DNA of 64,000 nucleotides from Clostridium beijerinckii (GCA_003129525.1 CP029329.1:3780001-3844000); one strand, 5' to 3'. Positions 1 through 9,045 are shown, counted from the first letter of the stretch. Made by a program: numbers and translations. The notes: generated by a model not told the origin, from the sequence alone.

Positions 1-907
1 TTCTATCTACAACACTTGCTTCTTCTATGTGACTTATTATAGTTTTTGACGTAATTTTTAAGATATCATCAACATCTATTATTTCATTACTCATGTTCTC
101 AATGTGATGTTTTTGTTCAGATAACAACCCCATTACGCCCTTTACTTCCTGACCTACTTTAGCTACAGACGATAAACTTTCTTCTACTTTTTCTGCAGCA
201 TTACCAGAAGCCCTAACTCCTCTAGCAATGACCTCATTAGATTTATCTGAATTATTTAGAACTATCTTCGTATCATTCTCTATACTCCCAATTAAACTCG
301 AAATATCCTTGGTACTTTGTTTAGTCATTTCTGCTAATTTTTTTATCTCCCCTGACACTACTGCAAAGCCCTTCCCCTGTTCTCCTGCTCTAGCCGCTTC
401 AATTGCTGCGTTTAAAGCCAAGAGATTTGTTTGACTTGCAATATTAGTTATTAGTTGAACGACTTCGTTAACTTTACTAAATTTTCTTGCCAATTCATGT
501 ATATTTTCAGTATTATTCATGTTCTCTTTTTCTAAAGACTTTATTATTTCCACCATTTCTTCAATGGCATCCTTACCTTCATAAGATTTCTTAACTGTAT
601 CTTCTGTAATATCTATAAGGTTAGTTCCTTCTGAATATAATCTATCAGTTAAGTCATTCGTATTTTTTGTTAAATTAGAAATTTCATTCATATGTACCTT
701 TACTTTGTCAGAAAGCTGTCCTAAAACATCATGCTGATTATCTACAATGTGGTGCTGTTTTACAGTTTCAGCTAACAGCTTGCTCATGTCTTGAATAATA
801 CCCTTACTATCTTTATAACTTTGAGCCACCTTCGGCACTGTTTCTTCTCCATTTTGAATAAAATTATTTTCTACCTCTTTTGATTTTCCATTTCTAAATA
901 TATTCAT
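1..907 (-). CDS. Soluble methyl-accepting chemotaxis protein (C-terminus outside window)
   Basis: The reading frame starts at ATG 907, behind an ideal GAGGAGG ribosome binding site, and runs off the left edge, so only the first 302 residues are seen. It carries the chemoreceptor signalling hairpin around residues 155-195 ([20 protein letters not shown] followed by [16 protein letters not shown]), which in this family contacts CheA and CheW. The segment before it is a heptad-rich coiled coil with many Ser/Thr/Asn/Gln residues. There is no signal peptide, membrane helix or recognisable sensor domain in the visible part, so this looks like a cytoplasmic receptor. A ligand domain could lie in the missing C-terminus. 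The family assignment is secure; the stimulus is unknown. Confidence 0.9.
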   Translation of the reverse strand, partial: MNIFRNGKSKEVENNFIQNGEETVPKVAQSYKDSKGIIQDMSKLLAETVKQHHIVDNQHDVLGQLSDKVKVHMNEISNLTKNTNDLTDRLYSEGTNLIDITEDTVKKSYEGKDAIEEMVEIIKSLEKENMNNTENIHELARKFSKVNEVVQLITNIASQTNLLALNAAIEAARAGEQGKGFAVVSGEIKKLAEMTKQSTKDISSLIGSIENDTKIVLNNSDKSNEVIARGVRASGNAAEKVEESLSSVAKVGQEVKGVMGLLSEQKHHIENMSNEIIDVDDILKITSKTIISHIEEASVVDR

Positions 908-976
908 TTATTCTCCTCCTCGTATAATTCTTATCTCTACATTAAAATATTTCTGGAATTTTCTTAAAACTTATAT

Positions 977-993
977 TTTATCCGATAGCTAGC
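977..993. repeat. 17-bp repeat TTTATCCGATAGCTAGC, copy 1
   Basis: This 17-base string recurs exactly at about 59937-59953. Both copies lie a short way upstream of a minus-strand start codon (chemoreceptor at 907, FtsA-like gene at 59910), on the same strand relative to the gene. The end contains the palindrome GCTAGC. Its function is unknown. Confidence 0.55.
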
Positions 994-1010
994 TATGAAA
1001 TTCCTCTTCC

Positions 1011-1213
1011 TAACGTCAGAGTAGTAAGCGATTCACACTAAATCGATTTTTAATGAGTTAACTAAGTTCAAGAAACTAAATCATAGATTTGGACTTTCAC
1101 TTATCTGCTTAACTAGGAGATAACGGCTGCACACTCCTGAACATTGTGACCCTTGTGGTTATAAGTCCAACTAAATTCAGGTGGAGTATAAAACTCCACC
1201 TGAAAAGTTTCAC
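1011..1213. repeat. Dispersed intergenic repeat, copy 1 (with 12-bp hairpin)
   Basis: This gene-free stretch shares an ordered set of short blocks with 10241-10456: CATTGnGACC, TTGTGGTTATAAGT or similar, an ATTCnGGTG-type hairpin and AAGTTTCACTT. The hairpin is a perfect 12-bp stem (1176-1187 with 1193-1204, five-base loop) but has no T-tract. A block at 1013-1035 resembles the hairpin downstream of the TagO-like gene (about 31828-31860). No reading frame of note is present. Confidence 0.5.
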
Positions 1214-1399
1214 TTTATATTACTTCAATATTTAATTAATCACCCTTACTCTATATTAATGACATAATTAACATTATACAAGCTAATTATGGTAATAACT
1301 ATATTTTAAATGATTATACTTAGGTAGAATGTGATTTGCATCACATTTTATCATCTTACATAATCTTTTTGATGATTATCCAAAAATGGAATTGTAAAA

Positions 1400-1446
1400 G
1401 GCAATAAACATTTTTTATTTAATAATATTTATTGCCCATTTTTTAT
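1400..1446. terminator. Bidirectional terminator, probably originally that of pstS
   Basis: GGCAATAAA (1400-1408) pairs with TTTATTGCC (1428-1436). A T-run follows on the plus strand and TTTT follows on the minus strand. If the insertion sequence at 1455-3260 is removed, this hairpin falls about 80 bases past the pstS stop codon on the same strand, so it is probably the native pstS terminator. Confidence 0.6.
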
Positions 1447-1454
1447 ATATTAAG

Positions 1455-3260
1455 ATGATTAAACCACAAAAACTATAAAGTATCGTGATTAGTTTGACAG
1501 CTTTGCTTCAAATTCTAAAAAATATAATTTAAAACAGTTAATTATTACAGCAACTATACATGCAATTATATTGAGAAAACACTCTATGCCACTTTCAAGA
1601 AACTGTTTTAACAGTTTCTTGAAGTTATAGGCTGCGATTTTAAATCCAACCCATAATTTTGAGCGCAATAATCCCCGGATAGGCATGGTATCAATTTTAT
1701 ATCTTCTCCTCAAAACAGAAGGAATACCTTCTATACCAGCCCTTTTATTTGCAAGCTTTATATACTCACTCTCGTGCATTTTTTCTCTTTGAGTAGCTGT
1801 ATTATAAGCTTTTTCGCTAACTCTTATGGTATTAAATTTCTTTGATATTTTCTTTGGACATTGTGAATTTAAAGGACATTTTTCACATGTACTGGAGTCA
1901 AATTTGGCTGTATAAGATTTTGAACTATAATAAGACTCTACAGGTTCGACTCCGTTAGGACAACAACTTATTACATTTTTTTCGTCATCTACAATGAATT
2001 TTGAATAACTCAGTTTATCAGTAGATACTTTTCTGCCAACTAGTTGACTTGGAATCATTTCAATTCCTTGTTTTAAAGCATTTTTGGCTTTTTCTTGTTC
2101 ATAGTAAGCACCATCAACTAGTAGTTTACAGTTTGAATTTTTATTTTGTGAAGCTAAATTAGCAATAACATCATCAGCAAATTTTGAATCGCTGTGAATA
2201 TTTTGCTTAAGGTCATAGCCTGTTATAACACTGTTTTTATCATTAAATGATTCTTGTATATTAACAACATAACCAACGTTACCACCATATTTTTTTCTGT
2301 AGGTTGCATCTTTGTCAGTTGGATTTTGTAAACTAGTTGAAGTTATATCTTTTGAATCTTTAATAACTAAATTTTTTGCAGCATCTTCTGTAGTTTGGTC
2401 CTGAATAACTCTATTTAAAAGTTGAAACTCTTCTGTTGAAGTAACTATATCTCCAGCTTTCAGAGCGATATTGTATAGAATTTTAGAATGTTCGATTAAA
2501 ATTGAAAGTTTTGAATCAGCCTTTAAATCTTGAGTTCTATATATAGTGTCATTTTTATGCCCCTTTTCAAGGTACGGTTTTAGTTCATCACTTATAATAG
2601 GTGGATTTATTATATTTAGAGCTTTAATAAGTCTGCTATTTATAGAATATACTAGCTCAATTCTACTTAATTTTTTGCATGATGAACTAACCATTAACGA
2701 ATCCACTCTAACTTTTTTATTATCAACAGATAAATACTTAGCAATGCTTTCGGATAAAGCTTCAACTTCAGCTTTTATTAAGTCTTCATTAGTTGACGCT
2801 TCATATTCAACAAGTCTGTTTCTAAAATTTGTTAGAGTATTTATAGATACTGGTTGTGTTTCATAATTAGTTGTATTTAAAGCATATTGATATCTTACAT
2901 CGAAATGAATAGAGCCGATAAGCTCTTCATCAGTCTGCTGAAATATTTCTTTTATAATTAGTAAGCCAAGAATAACATTAATAGGTGAATTAGGCCTTGA
3001 GGCTTTATTGCTATATAAAACCGAAAAACGCTCCTCATTTATTCGCGGAAAAATATGATCCTTAAATGCCTTAGCCCAACTTTTATTTAAAATATCTTGA
3101 AGGTATTTTGGCATTTGGTTGATTGGTTCAAATAATGAAGTTTGTTGAAGGTCATTTTTGCAAAACATAGTAATTCTCCTCATACGTTTAATTTTATAAT
3201 GCTATTATATCATTAAATTCTAATTGGATGATATTTGTCAGCTTTTTGTGGTCTAATCAT
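1455..3260 (-). mobile_element. IS1182-family insertion sequence, 1,806 bp, with 4-bp target duplication
   Basis: The element is bounded by imperfect inverted repeats that match at 18 of 20 positions: the left end reads ATGATTAAACCACAAAAACT from 1455 and the right end, read inward from 3260, is ATGATTAGACCACAAAAAGC. TAAG occurs directly outside each end (1451-1454 and 3261-3264), as expected for a short target duplication. It holds one intact transposase gene. It lies in the 3' flank of pstS and separates that gene from a hairpin at 1400-1446. The near-intact ends and full gene suggest a recent insertion. Confidence 0.8.
1489..3168 (-). CDS. IS1182-family DDE transposase
   Basis: A 559-residue transposase. 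The N-terminal part is a DUF772-like helical domain (SPINVILGLLIIKEIFQQTDEEL). The catalytic acidic residues are plausible in VRVDSLMVSSS, LLVDGAYYEQ and RAGIEGIPSVLRRRY. A zinc-ribbon-like cluster (CEKCPLNSQCPKK) lies between the second and third. I start it at ATG 3168, because AGGAG stands seven bases upstream; an in-frame ATG 15 bases further upstream lacks a ribosome binding site. The C-terminal 30 residues are strongly hydrophobic, which is unusual and may be a read-through tail. The length is full for the family. Confidence 0.9.
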   Translation of the reverse strand: MFCKNDLQQTSLFEPINQMPKYLQDILNKSWAKAFKDHIFPRINEERFSVLYSNKASRPNSPINVILGLLIIKEIFQQTDEELIGSIHFDVRYQYALNTTNYETQPVSINTLTNFRNRLVEYEASTNEDLIKAEVEALSESIAKYLSVDNKKVRVDSLMVSSSCKKLSRIELVYSINSRLIKALNIINPPIISDELKPYLEKGHKNDTIYRTQDLKADSKLSILIEHSKILYNIALKAGDIVTSTEEFQLLNRVIQDQTTEDAAKNLVIKDSKDITSTSLQNPTDKDATYRKKYGGNVGYVVNIQESFNDKNSVITGYDLKQNIHSDSKFADDVIANLASQNKNSNCKLLVDGAYYEQEKAKNALKQGIEMIPSQLVGRKVSTDKLSYSKFIVDDEKNVISCCPNGVEPVESYYSSKSYTAKFDSSTCEKCPLNSQCPKKISKKFNTIRVSEKAYNTATQREKMHESEYIKLANKRAGIEGIPSVLRRRYKIDTMPIRGLLRSKLWVGFKIAAYNFKKLLKQFLESGIECFLNIIACIVAVIINCFKLYFLEFEAKLSN

Positions 3261-3324
3261 TAAGATATAATTTGAGAAGAATATATTTATAAGTTTATTG
3301 AAATCAAATTTCAAAATAATAGAT

Positions 3325-4242
3325 TTATTTTACTTTCATTTCAGTGCCTGAAATAAATCCTAAAGTTTCTACACTATCTTTATTATCACTACTTGTTACA
3401 AATTCTATAAAGCTCTTAGCTATTCCTGTTGCTTCTCCTTTAGTGTACATATGACCCCATGACCAGAATTTATAAGATCCATCAGTTATATTTGCTTTAT
3501 CAGAAGCTACTCCATCAAGTTTTACTACGTTTAAAACATCTTGAGCTTCCTTTGAATTCATATATGCAAGACCTAAGTAACTAATTGCACCATCATTTTC
3601 CTTCATGGCACTTAGTACTGCACCATTTGAATCTTGAGTTACTCCTAAAGAATCATTTTCTAAAGACTTATCTCCACCAAGTACTGTCTTTTCAAAAGTT
3701 GCTCTTGTACCTGAACCTGCTGTTCTATGGATTAGTAAAATTTCTTTATCTTTTCCTCCAACATCTTTCCAGTTAGTAACTTTTCCAGAAAATATGTCTT
3801 TAATTTGAGCTGAAGTCAAATTATCTATTCCGAGTGATTTACTTACTACAATACCAAATCCTTGTGCTACAACTTTATGATCAACTAATTCTTTTGCCTT
3901 TGCCGCATCTAATTTTTCTTCTGCAAATACATCTGAATTTCCAATATCCACTGTTCCATCTAATACTTGAGTAAGACCTGTACCAGATCCACCAGCTTGA
4001 GCTCCAATCTCTGCATTAGGATTTTTTTCATTAAATTTTTCAACTGTTTTTTCCATTAATGGTAGCAATGCCGATGATCCACTAACTGTTATTGATCCGC
4101 TTAATTCAGTTGGTGCTGATTTACTATCACTTGTTCCTGATTTACTATCATTTGTTGATGTACTTCCGCATCCTACCATTACGCTTCCTACCATTGCTAC
4201 GACTAAAGCACTTACTATTAATTTTAATGTTCTTTTTTTCAT
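3325..4242 (-). CDS. pstS: Phosphate ABC transporter substrate-binding lipoprotein PstS
   Basis: A 305-residue extracytoplasmic binding protein. It has a lipoprotein signal peptide with a lipobox ending at Cys25 (VMVGC), then a Ser/Thr/Lys-rich linker. The mature part has PstS phosphate-contact loops: SGSSALLPLM, GSGTGLTQVLDG and HRTAGSGTRATFEK. The start is preceded by GGAGG with good spacing. PstS normally delivers phosphate to PstCAB, but no pstC, pstA, pstB or phoU follows; the left neighbour is an insertion sequence and then a chemoreceptor. A Pho-box-like array lies upstream at 4325-4372. It is solitary here, so its permease must be elsewhere or it acts as an extra binding protein. Confidence 0.9.
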   Translation of the reverse strand: MKKRTLKLIVSALVVAMVGSVMVGCGSTSTNDSKSGTSDSKSAPTELSGSITVSGSSALLPLMEKTVEKFNEKNPNAEIGAQAGGSGTGLTQVLDGTVDIGNSDVFAEEKLDAAKAKELVDHKVVAQGFGIVVSKSLGIDNLTSAQIKDIFSGKVTNWKDVGGKDKEILLIHRTAGSGTRATFEKTVLGGDKSLENDSLGVTQDSNGAVLSAMKENDGAISYLGLAYMNSKEAQDVLNVVKLDGVASDKANITDGSYKFWSWGHMYTKGEATGIAKSFIEFVTSSDNKDSVETLGFISGTEMKVK

Positions 4243-4311
4243 TAATATTTACCTCCACTAATAAATTATATACTATGTTGTTGTTATCTCTTTCTGATTA
4301 CATGTTCTATA

Positions 4312-4372
4312 ATATACCTTTTTAGTTAATGTCTAATTAAAGGCATGTTAAGTTATATTAGATTTACGTTAA
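4312..4372 (-). promoter_or_regulatory. Pho-box-like array and promoter of pstS
   Basis: Read on the minus strand, TTAAC-type boxes start at about 11-bp phase: exact TTAAC cores at 4372, 4351 and 4329, with weaker TCTAAT and TTTAAT boxes between them. A TATATT/TATTAT -10 lies about ten bases downstream at 4312-4317, so the boxes cover the -35 zone. Direct repeats of TTAACA at 11-bp spacing are the known binding pattern of PhoP in Firmicutes. The link to PhoP is inferred from pattern and from the target gene. Confidence 0.65.
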
Positions 4373-4696
4373 GAAAATTTAATAAACAATCAGTTATCAT
4401 TATGGTTGTATGGGTTTTAGGTGAATATAAAAGATTTGAAAGTGACCAAAGAGAATAAACTTAATCAAACTTTAATTATAAATTTAATATTTTTTTATAC
4501 ACAAATAGGTAATTGTAAACATATTCACCTCTTTAAAGCGTTGATATAACACGTCTTATAGTAAAGTTGCAATAAATTTAAAGCTGTATTATTCTTATAT
4601 GCGGAACATTTACGAGGCTAAACATTATGAAAACTAATCTTTATGCTTTAGAAAAATATGAATAAAGATTTTAGAGTAGTAAATTATATTTATATA

Positions 4697-4736
4697 CTTA
4701 GACTATGTAATCATATTAATAACCACATAGTCTAAG
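4697..4736. promoter_or_regulatory. 12-bp perfect inverted repeat upstream of MATE gene
   Basis: CTTAGACTATGT (4697-4708) is repeated in inverse at 4725-4736 with a 16-base spacer. It lies 54 bases before the start of the MATE exporter at 4790. There is no T-tract, so it is more likely an operator or a leader hairpin than a terminator. The rest of 4373-4789 shows nothing else I can support. Confidence 0.45.
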
Positions 4737-4789
4737 GTTGCGGTATTAGTAATTTTTGAATATGAGAAATGAGAAAGAGGTAATAAAAT

Positions 4790-6130
4790 ATGAATCAATC
4801 GAATGAATTAGAAACAGAAAGTGTAAGAAAACTTCTGTTAAAGTTTTCTATACCAGCTGTTATAGGTATGCTTGTTAATGCTTTATACAGTATTGTAGAT
4901 AGAATATTTGTAGGGAGGGGTGTTGGATCGCTGGCACTTTCAGGTGTGGCAATAACATTCCCTATCACCAACATAATTATGGGTGTTGGAATGCTTGTTG
5001 GTACTGGAGCCGCGGCAGTAGTTTCCATAAAATTAGGACAAAAGAATGAAAAAGAAGCCGAAAAAATTATAGGTAACGCTTTTATGCTTACAATTATACT
5101 TTCAATAATTGTAACTATTTTAGGACTTGCATTTTTAGATCCTATCCTGAATTTATTTGGTGCAAGTGCGGAAACTATGCCTTATGCAAAGCAATTTGCT
5201 AGCATAGTTCTTGTAGGTACTGTACTTCAAAATGTGGGATTTGGTTTAAATCCTATTATCCGTTCAGAAGGTGATCCAAAGACTGCTATGATAACTATGC
5301 TTATAGGTGCTATACTTAACTTGATTATGAATCCTATATTGATATTTGGATTTAACCTAGGTGTAAGAGGATCAGCATTTGCAACTATTATTTCACAGGC
5401 TGTTTGCTCAGTATGGATATTTATGTATTTTACAAAAGGCAAAAGTCTTTTAAAATTAAAAAAAATCAATATCAAATTAGAAAAAAATGTTGTTAGAGAA
5501 ATAGTGGCCATAGGTATATCCCCTTTTGCTATGCAGGTTGCAGCTAGCTTTGTTACAATTATTATTAATAAAAGCCTAGAAAAATATGGAGGAGACCTTG
5601 CTATAGCAGCTTATTCACTTATAATGAGTATTGCCATTTTAATAGTAATGCCAATGCTAGGAGTAAATCAAGGAGCACAACCAATAATCGGATATAATTA
5701 TGGTGCGAAAAACATTAGTAGAGTTAAAAAAGCATTAAAATATTCAATTATTGTTAATACATGTATAGCTTCAGTTGGATTTATAGTAGTTCAGTTATTC
5801 CCACTTCAAATAATTAAAATTTTTAATGCAACGGACACTAAGCTTATAGAGATAGGCTCAAATGGGCTTTCAATTTTCCTTTTCATGTTTATGTTTGTTG
5901 GAGCTCAGACATCTTGTGTTAATTACTTTCAATCTGTAGGAAAAGCAAAAAAATCTATGCTTTTAAGTTTATTAAGACAGGTTATATTGCTTATACCACT
6001 TACACTTATACTTCCGCACTTTTTTAATTTGAATGGTGTATGGATAGCAGGACCAGCTTCAGATTTTGTTTCATCAATTATAACATTTATTGTTATATGG
6101 ATTGAAATAAAAACTCTAAAAATTCTATAG
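4790..6130 (+). CDS. MATE-family multidrug/Na+ antiporter (MepA-like)
   Basis: A 446-residue membrane protein with about twelve hydrophobic segments in two similar halves, the normal length for MATE exporters. The N-terminal region (LLLKFSIPAVIGMLVNALYS followed by IVDRIFVGRGVG) is typical of the MepA/DinF-like branch, as is GVNQGAQPIIGYNYGAKN in the second half. These proteins export cationic drugs or metabolites in exchange for Na+ or H+. It is monocistronic, with AGAGGT before the ATG and a 12-bp inverted repeat in the leader. The substrate cannot be told from the sequence. Confidence 0.92.
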   Translation: MNQSNELETESVRKLLLKFSIPAVIGMLVNALYSIVDRIFVGRGVGSLALSGVAITFPITNIIMGVGMLVGTGAAAVVSIKLGQKNEKEAEKIIGNAFMLTIILSIIVTILGLAFLDPILNLFGASAETMPYAKQFASIVLVGTVLQNVGFGLNPIIRSEGDPKTAMITMLIGAILNLIMNPILIFGFNLGVRGSAFATIISQAVCSVWIFMYFTKGKSLLKLKKINIKLEKNVVREIVAIGISPFAMQVAASFVTIIINKSLEKYGGDLAIAAYSLIMSIAILIVMPMLGVNQGAQPIIGYNYGAKNISRVKKALKYSIIVNTCIASVGFIVVQLFPLQIIKIFNATDTKLIEIGSNGLSIFLFMFMFVGAQTSCVNYFQSVGKAKKSMLLSLLRQVILLIPLTLILPHFFNLNGVWIAGPASDFVSSIITFIVIWIEIKTLKIL

Positions 6131-6406
6131 GTGACATTCACCAATAATTTAGTAGGGTATAATATCCTGCTTATCTCTAAAAAGATTAATACTATCTTTC
6201 CTTGACTTTTCTTGTAAAACCATAATCAATAATAACTGGTCTTCCAAAAATAAACTAAAAAAAACAATTCATTGTATTTATAAATTTACTGAATAAAAAC
6301 TAAATTTACATATATGAAAAAAAATCCCATACATATCCTCCCCAAATCTACAAACAATATAATTACTAATAAAAAATAACTATTTTAAATAGAAAGGAGA
6401 TTACTT

Positions 6407-6559
6407 ATGAATAGAAATAAAAAAACTAAAAATGTTAAACAGAATAAAAATATTGAATATATTGAATTGACTAATAGTGTTGATACTCATGAATCTATAG
6501 ATAATAGAGAAAATATTAATAATAATAGTACCAAAAAAGGGAATGATTCATTTAGCTAA
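6407..6559 (+). CDS. 50-residue Asn/Lys-rich hypothetical protein
   Basis: ATG 6407 has a strong ribosome binding site (AAAGGAG, six-base gap) and the frame ends at TAA 6557-6559. The product is hydrophilic, rich in Asn, Lys, Ser and Glu, with no membrane segment and no cysteine. I do not recognise the family. The good start signal is the main support. The stop is immediately followed by the terminator hairpin of the converging gene. Nothing else is apparent in 6131-6406. Confidence 0.5.
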   Translation: MNRNKKTKNVKQNKNIEYIELTNSVDTHESIDNRENINNNSTKKGNDSFS

Positions 6560-6592
6560 AAAAATAGGAATCTTTTTATAGATTCCTATTAC
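6558..6592 (-). terminator. Terminator of the minus-strand MATE gene
   Basis: AATAGGAATCT (6563-6573) pairs with AGATTCCTATT (6580-6590). On the minus strand the stem is followed by six T residues, as expected for termination of the gene ending at 6641. Confidence 0.8.
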
Positions 6593-6640
6593 ACAAAAAG
6601 TTTCCTCAATGTATATACTTTATTTAACAATATTTTTTAT

Positions 6641-8008
6641 TTAGACTAAATTTCTAAGCCATATTTTCTTTTTATAACGCCTAAATCCTAATATAAACTT
6701 ATATACCTCTTCAAATCCCACCATTGCATATACATAATATATAGGAAACCCTAGCATCATTCCACCTAAATAAGCAAACGGTATTCCAACACACCATACT
6801 CCTGTAATATCTAGCATCAATGCTGCTTTAGTATCTCCTCCACTTCTAAGAATACCCACAATATTAACCCAATTAAATGCTTTAAACGGTAAGTAAAGTG
6901 AAAAAACAAGTAGACATTTCCGTATATCTGCACCTACAATATCTGTTACGTTGAATAACATAATTAATGGATTTTTAATAACAAAACATATTATAGACAT
7001 AATTAAAGCAAAAATAAACTGTAAAATAATAAAATATTTTGCGTGAATTTCAGCATCTTTTAATTTACTTGCTCCAAGTTCATTTCCTAAAATAACTGCT
7101 GTTGCAGCACTAATCCCTTGGAATACTACAGTAATTATTTGTTCAACCGTTTGAGTTATTGTAATCGCAGCAACAGGTCCCTCACCCATTCTTCCATATA
7201 CTAATGAATACATTGTGACACCTAACCCCCACATAAATTCATTAATAATAACTGGGGTTACAGTTAAGAAATATAGTTTTATAAATTGTTTATTAAAAGA
7301 TAAAAGTTCCTTAATTTTTGCCGCTGCTGGACCTTTTTCAAAATACACTAACGATAAAATGCATGTACATTCAACTGCTCTAACAATTAAAATTGCAATG
7401 GCTTCACCTTGAACACCAAGAGCTGGCATTCCTAAATGACCAAATATTAAGATATAATTTAATCCTATTTTTATAAAAATACAAATTAATGTTATTAAAA
7501 CAGGCGCTTTTACCTGATTGACACCTCTTAGAAGACCTATGTAAACATTGGTAATTGCTGTTAGTGGATAACTAATTGCAGCAATAGCCAAGTATGATGC
7601 TCCTATTTTTATTGTATTTTCACTCGGTGTGAAAATACTCATGACTATTTCAGGACATATTAAACTTGGAATTACGAAAATAATTGATCCTATTAATCCA
7701 ATAATTAGGGATATACCTAAAACTTTTCTTATACTTTTTATATCATTTTTTCCCCAATATTGAGCTGTTAATATAGATGAACCACTTACAATCCCAAATA
7801 ATAATAGCGTAAAAACGAAGAAAACTTTATTTGCAAGTCCAACTGCTGCAATAGAACTTTGTCCAAGACTTCCAATCATTACAGTGTCTACAAGATTCAA
7901 GCTAGTATTTAATAAAGCTTGTAGTGCTATCGGAATAGTAATCGCTATAGTTTTTCGTATAAATTTTTTATCTTTTGCAATATTCTTTAAATTTTTTGTA
8001 ATCATCAT
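6641..8008 (-). CDS. MATE-family efflux protein (NorM-like branch)
   Basis: A 455-residue integral membrane protein of the MATE superfamily, with the signature around residues 25-70 (TIPIALQALLNTSLNLVDTV, then MIGSLGQSSIAAVGLANKVF) and LRSGGDTKAALMLDITGVW in the second half. It is only distantly similar to the MATE protein at 4790-6130, so the pair is not a recent duplication. The ribosome binding site is weak (GGGG about eleven bases before ATG). It ends 50 bases before a T-tailed hairpin. The likely role is Na+- or H+-driven export of an unidentified compound. Confidence 0.92.
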   Translation of the reverse strand: MMITKNLKNIAKDKKFIRKTIAITIPIALQALLNTSLNLVDTVMIGSLGQSSIAAVGLANKVFFVFTLLLFGIVSGSSILTAQYWGKNDIKSIRKVLGISLIIGLIGSIIFVIPSLICPEIVMSIFTPSENTIKIGASYLAIAAISYPLTAITNVYIGLLRGVNQVKAPVLITLICIFIKIGLNYILIFGHLGMPALGVQGEAIAILIVRAVECTCILSLVYFEKGPAAAKIKELLSFNKQFIKLYFLTVTPVIINEFMWGLGVTMYSLVYGRMGEGPVAAITITQTVEQIITVVFQGISAATAVILGNELGASKLKDAEIHAKYFIILQFIFALIMSIICFVIKNPLIMLFNVTDIVGADIRKCLLVFSLYLPFKAFNWVNIVGILRSGGDTKAALMLDITGVWCVGIPFAYLGGMMLGFPIYYVYAMVGFEEVYKFILGFRRYKKKIWLRNLV

Positions 8009-8394
8009 AGTATTTTTAACCCCATTTGTGTTACACTTTCTTTTATATTAATTTCTATTCTACTTAGTTTATTCCATTGTGTCTAGTAATTTAAAAATCT
8101 AATTACTGTGTATCATTTTTATTATTTAGATTTAATTATCTTTATATTTCACTAACTTGTACAAAAAAATGCTCCTTCTCTACTTATATTACTATTTTTA
8201 ACCATATTATTCTATATCTTTTATCGCTTAAATTTGGTATAATAATAAAAGGAATGTTTAAATCAACAGTGTATAAGTCATAATAACAATAGTATCTTGT
8301 AAATTGCATTATTTTATGTTATTTTTCAAATAAGAACTATTATAAGTTTTATATATTAATTGAAACATCAAAATCATGAAAGAGGTGCTTAACC
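8009..8394. other. Gene-free AT-rich spacer with a possible extended -10 promoter
   Basis: There is no convincing gene. TGGTATAAT at 8235-8243 is an extended -10 element on the plus strand, about 150 bases ahead of the HNH-like frame, with no good -35 box. No repeat or T-tailed hairpin was seen. Confidence 0.35.
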
Positions 8395-9045
8395 ATAAAT
8401 ACAAATTATAAAACTCAAGAAAATAAATATACAACAAAAGATAATCTTACTGAAATCACTGTTTTAAAAAAGGATGGGACTGAGCTTATTTGCAAAATAG
8501 ATACATTTGATGCAGAAAGAGTTCAAAAGGCAGGAATTTGGTTTGCTGAATGGCATAAAGATTTTAATAGTTATCTAGTTCAAACTTTAATCACAAATAA
8601 AGTTGACGGAAAAACAACATCTACTAAACAAACTATTCAATCAGTAATTTTAGATGTTAATGCTAAAGCTCCAATAAAGCATTTAAATGGAAATACTTTA
8701 GATAACAGAAAAGAAAACTTAGAATTATATAATAGAAACTTAAGAAATGATTGTACAAAAATCGACCATGAAACTATGGGAATACTTTTAAGAGATAAAT
8801 TTGGTAACTCTAAAGAAACCGCTTTGATTTCTATAGAAGATGTAGATAACGTAATAAAAGATGAATATAATTGGGTTGTTTATAAAAAGGGTTCTGAAAT
8901 TATGGTTGTAGCCAATACACCAGAAGGTAGAATCCGTTTAGATGAGTTAATCATGGAGCCTGACGAAACAATGAAGGTACATCATATAAATTTAAATCCT
9001 TTAGATAACAGAAGAAAAAATTTAGAAAATCAAACTATTTTATAA
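8395..9045 (+). CDS. HNH/AP2-like protein with apparent ATA start codon
   Basis: An open frame of 216 codons runs from 8395 to TAA 9045, but its first ATG is only at 8776. A ribosome binding site, AGAGGTG (8381-8387), stands seven bases before ATA at 8395, where ATG would be expected; the frame is closed upstream by TGA at 8377. The protein is two similar halves, each ending in an HNH-endonuclease-like motif: KHLNGNTLDNRKENLE and VHHINLNPLDNRRKNLE. The second half also has YNWVVYKKGSEIMVVANTPE, as in AP2/HNH proteins of phages. The first half lacks the first His of HHxN. It is either translated from AUA, or a start-lost gene that yields only the last 89 residues from ATG 8776. Confidence 0.6.
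   Translation: MNTNYKTQENKYTTKDNLTEITVLKKDGTELICKIDTFDAERVQKAGIWFAEWHKDFNSYLVQTLITNKVDGKTTSTKQTIQSVILDVNAKAPIKHLNGNTLDNRKENLELYNRNLRNDCTKIDHETMGILLRDKFGNSKETALISIEDVDNVIKDEYNWVVYKKGSEIMVVANTPEGRIRLDELIMEPDETMKVHHINLNPLDNRRKNLENQTIL

Noticed and set aside
3325..4242. First gene of a pstSCAB operon
   Set aside because: No pstC, pstA, pstB or phoU follows, and closing the insertion sequence places a terminator about 80 bases after pstS.
6131..6180. Small hairpins (GGTGA/TCACC and AGTAGG/CCTGCT) as a terminator of the first MATE gene
   Set aside because: Stems are only five or six bp, one has a mismatch, and no T-tract follows.
4790..8008. The two MATE genes as a tandem duplication
   Set aside because: They converge in orientation and share only family-level motifs; their N-termini and loops differ clearly.
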